Shown: piece after piece, positions 40,874 to 49,901 of the stretch | Numbering within the stretch: position 1 is the stretch's first letter | Layout: each line of letters starts with the position of its first letter | NCBI GenBank assembly: GCA_006386115.1 | Contig: VFIW01000039.1 | Coordinates: forward strand, 1 to 64,000 | Direction: 5' to 3' | Source: Globisporangium splendens | Lineage: Eukaryota > Oomycota > Peronosporomycetes > Pythiales > Pythiaceae | DNA: 64,000 nt | The notes under the pieces: generated by a model | What the model saw: only the letters and a program-made list of their open reading frames with translations | Database searches by the model: none | Told to the model about the DNA's origin: nothing | Program-made: the position numbers and the translations under genes

Positions 40874-40953
40874 TGCTCAAGCACTCAGGCGACTTTCTTC
40901 GATCGACTGAGAAAGACAGCCATACAAACAGCGAATCAAGTATCCATAACGTC

Positions 40954-42504
40954 ATGGCTGGCGGCGTCGCAATCAACGTCCAAGAGAACCACGGGTTCGA
41001 CGATGCGCCAACGGAGGGCACGCGCACGTACGCGATCATCGTGTGCATCTTCGCGTCCCTCGGTGGCCTGTTCTTCGGATACGACCAGGGTGTGACTGGC
41101 GGTGTGCTCGTCATGGACTCGTACCTGAACGACTGGTGCGTGGGGTGGCACGAACAGACGTACGAAGAATGCACGGCCAGCACCAACTCGCTGCCAAACC
41201 GCTGGTTGGATTTCACGCTGGCGTACAACATGACGTACAACGTCGGCTGCATCTTCGGTGCGCTGTTGGGCGGCTGGATCGCTGACAAGTTCGGTCGTCG
41301 CGTGACCATCTTCAACGCGGGTTTGTTGTTCTGCATCGGCACGTCGTGGGTGTGCTTTTGCCCGGCCGGCGCGCGCACTTCGCTCCTTTTTGCGCGTGCC
41401 GTCCAAGGCATGGGTGTCGGCAACTCTTCGTTCTCGCTGCCGATCTTCGGTGCTGAGATGGCTCCAAAGGAACTCCGTGGCTTCCTGTCCGGTTTCATGC
41501 AGATGACGATCGTGACGGGTCTCTTGTTGGCCAACATCGTGAACCAGATCGTGAAAGATGACAAGCACGGCTGGCGTGTGACCAACGGTGTGGCCATGGC
41601 TGCTCCGATCGTCGTGATGCTCGGCATCTTCTTCGTGCCGGAGAGTCCGCGTTGGACGTACTTGCATAAGGGCAAGGACGCTGCCGAGACTGTGCTCAAG
41701 AAGCTTCGCCAGACCGAGAACGTCAGCCGCGAGTTGAACGCCATCGGCGACCAGATCGCGGAAGAAGGCGATGCGGTGGGGTGGCTGGATCTGCTGGAGC
41801 CATCGATCCTGAGACGCGTGCTCATTGCCATGGCTCTTCAGATCCTGCAGCAAGCGACGGGGATCAACCCAATGCTCACGTATGGTGGCATGATCTTCAA
41901 AGACGTGGTCGGTGATGGTATCATTTCGGTGCTGATCATCTCCATCGTGAACTTCGTGAGCACGATCCCGGCGATGCGTTGGGTGGACACGTTCGGCCGT
42001 CGTCAGCTGCTGTTGATCGGTGCCGTGGGTATGGTGTTGGGTCACGTGCTTTCCGGGATCATGTTCACTGCCGGTTGCGATGGCAACACGGACGACTCTG
42101 GGTGCAAGAAGTCGTACGGCTACGTGATCCTCATCGGCACGGCGTTCTTCATCTTCAACTTTGCCATCTCGTGGGGTCCAGTGTGCTGGATCTACCCTGC
42201 CGAGATCTTCCCGTTGAACGTGCGCGCCAAGGCCGTGTCGCTCTCGACCATGGCGAACTGGGTCATGGGCACGTGCATGACGTGGATCGTGAAGCTTTTC
42301 CCGTCTCTGAACATCAACGGCGTGTTCTTCTTGTTCGCTGGCACGTGTGTGATCTCGGGTGTGTTCGTGTACTACTTGTGCCCAGAGACCAAGGGCATCC
42401 TCTTGGAGGACATCGAGGCGCTCTTCCACAAGGGAGAAGTGAAGACGAACGCCAACGGATCGCCAAAGTACGTGGAGGTGGAGACCCCAGTGCAGATTGC
42501 GTAA
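40954..42504 (+). CDS. MFS sugar porter, array copy 6
   Basis: 516 aa and the most distinct of the six. All sugar-porter motifs are present (GGLFFGYDQGVTGG, GGWIADKFGRR, VPESPRW, QQATGIN, PETKG). The segment at about 268-395 has its own sequence (LLEPSILRRVLIAMALQIL, NPMLTYGGMIF, GYVILIG), while residues of about 165-265 are close to identical in DNA to copy 4. It therefore looks like the least converted member, and may show the ancestral second subfamily. ATG at 40954 is preferred over an upstream in-frame ATG at 40819, which lies before the core promoter. The 3' flank is unrelated to copy 5. Confidence 0.95.
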   Translation: MAGGVAINVQENHGFDDAPTEGTRTYAIIVCIFASLGGLFFGYDQGVTGGVLVMDSYLNDWCVGWHEQTYEECTASTNSLPNRWLDFTLAYNMTYNVGCIFGALLGGWIADKFGRRVTIFNAGLLFCIGTSWVCFCPAGARTSLLFARAVQGMGVGNSSFSLPIFGAEMAPKELRGFLSGFMQMTIVTGLLLANIVNQIVKDDKHGWRVTNGVAMAAPIVVMLGIFFVPESPRWTYLHKGKDAAETVLKKLRQTENVSRELNAIGDQIAEEGDAVGWLDLLEPSILRRVLIAMALQILQQATGINPMLTYGGMIFKDVVGDGIISVLIISIVNFVSTIPAMRWVDTFGRRQLLLIGAVGMVLGHVLSGIMFTAGCDGNTDDSGCKKSYGYVILIGTAFFIFNFAISWGPVCWIYPAEIFPLNVRAKAVSLSTMANWVMGTCMTWIVKLFPSLNINGVFFLFAGTCVISGVFVYYLCPETKGILLEDIEALFHKGEVKTNANGSPKYVEVETPVQIA

Positions 42505-43778
42505 GCCTTGGGAGTCTTTGTTCTTTTTACAACTCGTCTGGGCCGATCTGGTTATGTTCTGCTTTTTCATTTGTTTTTGCCTGCATGTTGTCCCGATTAT
42601 ATGTAGTGTTTGCTTTTGAAATAGGAAGTGCTCTGGTCTATGTTTTAATCCTTGCAGCTGCCAGTGGTTCGCCTGCCTGCATACGATGTGGCGAGTATCG
42701 GCTAATGACGCTCGCTCAGATCGTGGTAAAGAAGTAGGGAAACAGTTCATCGCAAATGGTGTGTGGCAAAACTGAACGTAAATTTACCGCGTGAAAATCG
42801 CGCACTGGTACAGACAAAAAGTGCTCATTCTCTGGAAGGCTCACCCGCCACTGTAACGCGAAGCACCTGTTGAATGCAGTCCCATGCGTCTGACCAAAAT
42901 GCGCCTGCGGTCGTGTCCATGTGGAAAGCTAAAAGCAATACTGGTACAACAACTCCTCAGCGGTCTGGTCTATTTCAATCGACGGATCGATACCAAGCTC
43001 ATAGGAGCACTAGATCGTCGGGTTGCGGTTGCGCCTACGCATGACCTTTTCCCTTCGGTGGTATAGTGAGGCGTTTTGCCTGACGAGTGGGGATGATCTC
43101 AGAAGGGGTAAGTTGTATTTCCAAACGACTCGGAGGCTGTGCTCGAGCAAAACTGTAAAATCGAAAGCAGACTGCGTTTCGCAATTATTTATATGAAATT
43201 GTGGCTTTGACTGCGTTTGATAAATTTGGTCTGCCCATGAATCTGAACTATCGAGCAGTGCTGCTATTTTGGAGATGTTGCGCTCAAGCATGAGAAAAAA
43301 ATCACCTCCTCTACAATAACGCGGTCTAAAGTTTTGCACTGAAGACTAAATTAAGCTGGTACGAGCATAAAATAGATACTTTTAGTTTCTGCTGCTGTCT
43401 GTATCAGAATCTGTTGCGTCCAGCCATGTGCTGCATAATTGAGTGCACATTTTGGGTTATCGAAATAGCCCTGGTTTTGTGATTGATGTTTATGCTCGTT
43501 CCTGTTTGTGGGTTGGCGCATTAGTCTCTTGTTCGGGACAGATACTTCAATTTGTTAAAGCCGGGGCAGCGCATCAACAGGCGGGGGAAAAAAGATTAGA
43601 GGTCTCAAACGGCGCCTACGTTGCAATCTCTTGCGAGAGCATCGCGTCTGGCGCTCAGTAGCGGCTGCAGGTTCGGAGTTAGACGCGCTCCTCGGACCTC
43701 CCGTTTGTGGGTGTCCATCGTGCTTTGCCTTCCTCACTCTTCGATTTCCGTTCTAGCGCGCAGACCAAGAATCAAGTA
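42505..43778. other. Intergenic 3' of copy 6
   Basis: No supported gene. The beginning is the copy 6 3' region; the end leads into the transporter relic. Confidence 0.6.
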
Positions 43779-44031
43779 CTACGCTTTGACCGAGTCGCAA
43801 GCAACGCTCAAGCCAAAGCACGAATTCGACAACACTCTGGCGGACCCGTACTACACGAAACTTGCCTCAACATTCGCGTCTCTCGGCTGTCTCTTCTTCG
43901 GATATGACCAAGGCGTGGCTGGTACTGCCATCGTCATGGACTCGTGCCAAAACGATTGGCGCGCCGAGTGGCACAGCCAGACCTACGACCAATGCGCTAA
44001 CAGTACCTATGTTGTCGGTTCACTAAGCTGA
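43779..44031 (+). pseudogene. Sugar porter relic, N-terminal fragment
   Basis: One frame reads YYTKLASTFASLGCLFFGYDQG, then AIVMDSCQNDWRAEWHSQTYDQC. This is the helix 1 and first loop region of the array transporters (IIVCIFASLGGLFFGYDQG, VLVMDS-NDWC-GWH-QTYEEC), clearly diverged. No ATG stands where the start should be and the frame ends at TGA (44029-44031) after about 60 similar residues. It is a truncated, old copy. Confidence 0.8.
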
Positions 44032-44210
44032 CGATGTGTTTTAGTCCAGCGTCCCATCTTTGTTTTTGTGAGTTGTTGACATTGATACTCAATCAAATGG
44101 GGCGAGACTTCTGGCACGAAATCTAACTGCATGGCTGTTCCCATTGCATGCAGCAGAAAGTATCTGAACGAGGCCGAGGAGTCTTAAACCAGCACAATTT
44201 CAGGTGCATC

Positions 44211-44335
44211 CTGCTCATAACCGAAGAAGAGACCGACGAGCGACGCGACCAATACACGAGAAGCTGCTGTCAAGTGCGTGCGATCAGTTGGGTGTCTTCG
44301 TCTCGCGACTGGGCGTAGATTGCGACGAAGCCGTG
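44211..44335 (-). pseudogene. Second sugar porter relic, inverted
   Basis: On the minus strand the DNA gives VAIYAQS near 44331 and, after frame disruption, VASLVGLFFGYEQ near 44220-44255, matching GGVAINVQ and FASLGGLFFGYDQG of the array genes. About 120 bp remain, with an internal stop. It faces the previous relic, so even the decayed copies sit in opposite orientations. Confidence 0.65.
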
Positions 44336-44743
44336 TCGCTAAGAATTGTGGCTTTATCGAAGTCGTTTGCGCGCTAGAATGGAAATCGATTTCAATAGAG
44401 TGAATTTTTGTTTTGCCTTATTTACAAAGCAGGCGAAAGTGCTTGCTCTGATGTTCATTCTGTACGATCTTGTTGACTCAACGAAGAGAGTTCCAACCAC
44501 AAGTGTCTTGCTCGGCCCTAACGTAGCGCAGTGAACGACATCGCAAGCAAGCACAGTCGGTCTGATTTCTCCGTGAGATGTTCGAAAAAGAGTCTCTCTA
44601 TCTTCAGCCCCCAGAGAGAAGATGCCCCTCGTTCCCACAGTTAAACTATGGTAGAATGCATACTCCACCATCCACTGAATAAATACTGAACTTGTCTAAG
44701 CAAGTGAATCAAAACAAGAGAGAGGCGCGCGCTCAGGAAATGA
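44336..44743. other. Intergenic
   Basis: No gene recognised between the relic and the bZIP-like gene. Confidence 0.6.
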
Positions 44744-45664
44744 TTAACTGCAGTCACTTTTCAGCGCGATGGCACTGGCCAAGATAAAGGCGAGGTCCAT
44801 ATGAGAGCCCATGCGGCTGTGATCTGCTCGATAACGGGGAATGCAAGGACTTGGGAGACGAAACTGGAGCGGAGGTTGACTGCTGCTAATCGCAGTCGTG
44901 GCGTTGCAGGCACAGAGAACGAAATTCACGTCCGCCAGGTTGTCCAGAATGCGAAGCAGACCAGGAACTACATCAGCCTCCAGTGTGTGATACGCCAGCT
45001 CTCCGTCGGAGTCGAAGCAAAACTTGAAATTGCACAGATAGCACACCTTCTGGTTCACGAGACGATCTATCAGCGCTTGGTCTTGGATGACGTGCGGAAA
45101 CGCGTTCACGATCGTCTTGAGTGTGGACGTTCCGTGCAGCGTCCCTTGTAGGCAAATCACAGGCGAGTCACCTGCATCAGATGCAGCAGCAACTTGACAA
45201 CATTCGAGGTCAAAGAAAAGCAGTTCGTGGTGTATGAGATGCTTGCTCCATTGGGTAGTGATGAATGCATCAGCACTCGACTCTGTTTTTCTCGCAGGGG
45301 ACTGAATCGAGGACAGATGTGTTCTCGAACATTGGTCATAGACCGCGCTTGCCTTGACTTCAGCTGCAAATGAGGTGCTCAAACCATCCCTCTGTTGCGC
45401 CTCTGCAAAGTACTGAAGCACTTGACCCATCACGCTCTCTGCGTGATTTCGTCTAGGCTGCTGATTCGTAAGTTGCTTTTGCACGCACAGCAACAGCTCC
45501 AGATCTTGGACCTGCTTGCTCGATTGCATCGTGGAAGCTTCTAGACCATCTTCATGCTCTCTGGATTTTTTGCGATAGTACTTCCCGCGCTCGCTGTTGC
45601 TCATCACGGGGAGTTTCGTCGACCGATCGCCGTATTTCCGTGGAAGTCTGTGCGAGGGCTTCAT
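44744..45664 (-). CDS. Divergent bZIP-like protein with conserved C-terminal domain, 306 aa
   Basis: Residues about 21-45 (SNSERGKYYRKKSREHEDGLE) look like the basic region of oomycete bZIP factors, where RYRKK-RE is typical. The helix continues through VQDLELLLCVQKQL with zipper-like leucines, and the usual Asn of the basic region is replaced. A flexible middle follows. A folded domain at about 165-275 (PVICLQGTLHGTSTLKTIVNAFPHVI, LVNQKVCYLCNFKF, LEADVVPGLLRILDNL) is shared with the partial gene at 33050. The ATG at 45664 has an in-frame stop ten bases upstream (45674-45676). It is probably a nuclear DNA-binding protein, but the basic region is weak and no target is known. The C-terminal domain may sense a ligand or mediate pairing; that is conjecture. 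Confidence 0.65.
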   Translation of the reverse strand: MKPSHRLPRKYGDRSTKLPVMSNSERGKYYRKKSREHEDGLEASTMQSSKQVQDLELLLCVQKQLTNQQPRRNHAESVMGQVLQYFAEAQQRDGLSTSFAAEVKASAVYDQCSRTHLSSIQSPARKTESSADAFITTQWSKHLIHHELLFFDLECCQVAAASDAGDSPVICLQGTLHGTSTLKTIVNAFPHVIQDQALIDRLVNQKVCYLCNFKFCFDSDGELAYHTLEADVVPGLLRILDNLADVNFVLCACNATTAISSSQPPLQFRLPSPCIPRYRADHSRMGSHMDLAFILASAIALKSDCS

Positions 45665-47408
45665 TTGCTGGGCTTATCGCTTCGGACGACTCGGACGGCG
45701 ATTGTTTGCTTGCTCGAGAGGGGTCTTTGAGGCAAAGCGAGTCGGATTGTGAGCGCGCCTTCTCCCCCTGTATCACGACTGAAAGCACCATCCAGTGCCT
45801 TTCGAACACACGATGAACGAAATGAGAGCGCGATCAAAACTGTTCTACACCTGCAGTTTCATCCCTCCTTCCCTTCCGCTGTATGTTGGGATTGGAGGTG
45901 TACTTTAATAGAAACCGACCTCGCTCACGTGTACTCCCGAATCTGGAAGAAAACAAACCAACTCGTTGCTCTGAGAGCATGCTCCTATATTTGTTACACG
46001 ATGATGTCGCTGCGCTTTTCTTTGTGCTCATCGAAGGCGCAACTAACACAAGAGGAGAGCATGGTTTTCCAATGATCATCATGTGTGGGGAAAGATGGAT
46101 ACATTTTCCTCTTGGGGAGTGGAGTGGAGGGTTATTGAGTCAATGTGCTGCTTCTGAAGCAGAATCGACAATGTGAATGTGACCTAGCTGTAGGGCTGAT
46201 GGAATGCTGATTGCATAGTGACATGAATGAATGGTCCAGAGCACTTAATGATCAGGAAAAACCGATTACCCCTAGCTTCCACTTGTCAGCTGTGGTAATC
46301 AGCAATGTCAGCGTCACAATGTGTTCAAGCGGTCTGCAGAATAATTTGTTCAATACTGGCTATCAACAATTTAACTGATCACTGCAGTAAATTGCCGAGA
46401 TCTGGGATGCTGTTAGCGGACACGGCCGAATATGTTCCAGCAGGGTCATAATAATGGGACTCTTTAAATGGACACGGCGCTTGATAGCCGCTCTGCTTCC
46501 AAATCACACAACGGCTTTTGCTTTGTCCGACTATCCTACCTATTTTGCATTAGACGTAGCATAATATACACCTCACTGAAAAGCCCAACTTTTATATGCG
46601 GTCGGTTTCACGGGCAAAATAGTGCATACCCATGTGCAGCAGCACTTCGCTTATTGGAGTGTGTTGTTCGCTTACAATTTACAAGACGGATCCTAGTCAC
46701 CGTCCGTACGCCCAAGGCATAGTTCTGCTGTTGCTGCTGATGGTAGCCCTCACTTGCCTGGTTTAGGTATTTTCAGCTTGCACCGACTATTGGGCTCTCT
46801 GGTGGGTTGAGATTGCAGACGAGGCGAGTAGACTTTGAGCTGCAGGACGCAGTGCGTTACTGGCGCGAGAATGCGAGCTTCCTGTTCGACACCTCACTGA
46901 TGTCATGTGCAACGGACGTGATGCTTTCGCCCGACTATCCTGTCGGTTTACAACAAGTCGGCGATGACGAAATCGCCTCTTGGTCGTCAGTAAGCGTGGC
47001 TGCATGGAAGAAATGCACACGCTCGTGGCGACTTGGCGGTGTGTCTTTACGGCGAAGGACCTGTTCCCTGTTGAAGCAAGTCTAGCGCGCCGTCGCAACG
47101 GATCTGACCCATTTGTAAGCAAGTGACATATCATGTTGAACCTCTGGCGCATCTACGCTCTGTCAAAGTCGCCCAGACTCCTCGTCTCACAAGTATGTTT
47201 ACGGCGTGATAACGATCACTGATCATCATCACTGCCAAGAAAACGTGGCTGCGGCAAAGCGTCAGATTCACTGCCGCCAAAGTTGATTCGTTCTGTTATA
47301 TCGACAACGTTGCGTGCTTAGTGCAATACTGGCGGTCAGTATTTCTGAGCGAAAAGAAAACACAAGAACAAGTACACTGGAGTGGAGAAATGAGGAGTGC
47401 ATCTGGGC
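45665..47408. other. Intergenic
   Basis: 1.7 kb. The overlapping frames at 46787-47152 begin without ATG and show no domain. No gene supported. Confidence 0.55.
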
Positions 47409-49392
47409 TTACGTTGCGGTCGACGCAATGTGAGCCGACAAAAAGTTGCTCTTATCCTGGGAACCTTCCAGGAAAAACTGGACGCTGCTGTCGTCCGGGT
47501 CCAGCGCGTTCACGGACGGATCCGCGTCCACGAGCTGCACGGCGAGACTTGGGTCCTTGGCGTACACGAGGAGGCCGATGACTGCGGTCGTGTCGAGTTC
47601 CGAGACCGGGATCGGCTTTTGCTCCGGTTCCGCATCAGCCTGCTCGGGGTCTTCTTCTTCTTCCGGCTCCGCGGCGATGCCGTCGAACCATTCCTCGTTG
47701 CCCTTGGAGAACGCGAAGTCAAAGCTACGCGCGATGTTCATGAACTTGTCGGACTGACCCTTGCGGAAGGCCTCAATGTACTCGTCCCGAGTGGCGCGAC
47801 CGCTCTTCACGCGCGACACCTTGAACGACACGAACCAGTTGCCGGCGTCGAGGTCCACCTCGATGTTCACGCTCCGGGTCATGATGATGCCTTGCGTCGA
47901 GCGAGCAAAGTACTCGCTCTCACCCTCGCGGCGCAAACGGAAGTACAACCGGAAATCGTACTGTCCTTCGAGACCGCTAAAGTACCGCTGATCCACTTGC
48001 TGCAACACGATCGCGACCGTCGAGCTCCGCTTGAGCGTGATCTTGAACTCCTGGTCCGCAAACTGAGCAGGCCACGTGACATGGCCTTGCGTCCAGCACT
48101 GCGCAACGGTCCACTCCGGAGTGAAGATGCGTGTGCGGTCCAGATCCGTAAACACCTTGAGGAAATCCTCGTAGGACATCCAGAACGCGCCATCGTCGCC
48201 AAAGCGGTGGTCCAGCAGCGTCATCCACTCGGGTGTCCACTCAGTAGAGCCATCGCTCCATGGACCAGTCCACTCGGATTTGCCCCACGGGTTACGCACT
48301 TTGACGAGGCGCTGACCATTGGCCTCAACAGCCTTGAGCACCGAGTACGCGTGATTCGTGATGATGCCGCGCACCTGGTCGAGCGTGTCATTCGTGATGC
48401 CGCAGGCGAAGAGCAGCTCGTCGTTCACCTTGGTGAGCTCTTCGTTCCAGAGACGGTTCTTGTCAAGAATGTCGCGCGTGATGATCTCTGTCGTGACGCC
48501 ACCAGTCAGATCCTCCACTCCTTCGCCCGTGAAGCCGCCTTCAATGGCCGAGTAGTCTCCGTGGGCTTTGGCGAATGCCTTTTCCAGGAGAGGCAACCAC
48601 GTCTCGTTCGAGTCGGCGCACTTTGCAAAGTGGAGCGCCGTCGAGCCTTTCTGGATCGCCTTCACATATTCCTCCTCCGTCGAAAACACCGAACGCATCG
48701 TAGCATCGGCTTCCGCGTAGTCGCCGTTCGCGATGTAGAGCTGATCGTCAATGACTTCGGAGATCCAGTCCCCGTCGCGGAAGAAGATGAACCCGTAGAC
48801 GCCGACCTCTACACAAAAGTGCAAGCGTACACACAAACATCAGTCTCTTCTCATATACACATTTCCATTCAAACGGCCCAAAGAATGCTCGATACTCACG
48901 TTCATCACGCGCGACACAAATGCTTTCAAGCAGACGCGGGACATTGGCGATCGTTGCAAGCGCCGCGAGGAACCAGCAGTCGCCCAGTGCGCCTTGTTTG
49001 ATGTCGCTGGCGGCGATGCCATCCACGATGAACTGCGGATTGTCGAACACGTCCTCGACACGGCGGACGGCGCCAGGGGCAGCGACACCTTGGAGTCCCT
49101 CGCCTTTCTGACGCAGTCCATTCAGGCAAAAGTCCTGCATGACCGAGAGGTCGAAGTGCGGGTCACGGTACTTGATGTTCTTCATGCGGCACTCGCGCGA
49201 GATCTTGGCCACTTTGCGGCGACACTCCTCGATGGCCAGGTCGCGTCCGACGGTGGCGATGATCGTGCGTGCCTCCTTCTGGAGCTTGACGCGCGCGAGG
49301 TCGCTGGCGATGCGGCTCTCGTCCTTACCGCGGCCCGAGAGCGTCTTGACGATGCTGGGCACAGGAGCAGGTCGCGAGGTGGAGGTCTGCAT
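47409..49392 (-). CDS. Calpain-type cysteine protease, tandem copy 1, 630 aa
   Basis: Two exons, 48900-49392 and 47409-48808, with a 91-bp GT-AG intron; the join creates a Gln codon and restores VGVYGFIFFRDGDW. The calpain catalytic triad is intact: Cys139 in QGALGDCWFLAAL, His317 in TNHAYSVL, and Asn337 in VRNPWG. An N-terminal basic, Cys-bearing helix (EECRRKVAKISRECRMKN) and a DP-FD-F segment precede it. After the protease comes a calpain beta-sandwich-like domain (about 375-520: FKITLKRSSTVAIVLQQVDQR, NIEVDLDAGNWFVSFKVSRV). There is a short acidic stretch (EPEEEEDPEQ) and no EF-hand. The reading frame extends upstream to a GTG, but the first ATG is 49392. Expected cytosolic; calcium need is not readable. 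Confidence 0.92.
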
Positions 49393-49901
49393 CTTGAAGC
49401 TGGCGGGTGCGTCTGCGGGGGATGGGGCGGATTCACAAATGAGCTCTTTGGCTCCTCTGCTCTCAGTGCTGTGCACACAAAGAGGGAGGGAGAGCGCGAG
49501 GACACATTGTAGTTGCTCCACTCGTCCACTCTGAATCCCAGCCTCGTCCACTCCATCGATCCACTCGTCCGCGCTCGACTCGGTAGTCGTCCACTATGAG
49601 TCCGCTCTGTGCGTCCGCCCGTCCACTCGTCCGCCCAACCGCTCTGCCCTGATTTCTGCCAACTGAACCCACAAGTGGACTCACACGCAAGCACGTCAGC
49701 AGAGCTGGAACTAGAAGCGAAACGCAACAAAGATCCAAGGCTTCCGCTCTGCTTTTAAAGTAGCTGCCTCCCCTCAAAGAACAACAAGAGCCGCGCGCAT
49801 GCGTAGATTCACAAAGCCACGTGTTTGAAATGGATAAACAGAAGGAACGAATCACACACATACACATGGGAGGCTACATGCTACAGCAGCGAGCGCCTGG
49901 C
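49393..49901. other. Intergenic between tandem calpain genes
   Basis: Holds the promoter of the first calpain and the 3' end of the second. Its central part is a degenerate repeat (49515-49640), listed separately. Confidence 0.6.
49515..49640. repeat. Clustered CCACTCGTCC-type repeats
   Basis: CTCGTCCACT or close variants occur at least five times at uneven spacing within about 125 bp, 120-250 bp upstream of the calpain ATG (minus strand reads GGACGAGTGG). Could be promoter elements or simple sequence. Confidence 0.65.

Larger units (their letters stand above)
40512..42504 (+). repeat. Large inverted repeat 2, right arm
   Basis: Inverted partner of 37391-39383. The boundary is sharp: CAATRAATCAAGTACG is shared and the next base differs. 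Confidence 0.88.

Noticed and set aside
40819..40953. Upstream in-frame extension of transporter copies 5 and 6
   Set aside because: The extension covers the core promoter at 40857-40873 (39022-39038 in copy 5), so it is unlikely to be in the transcript.
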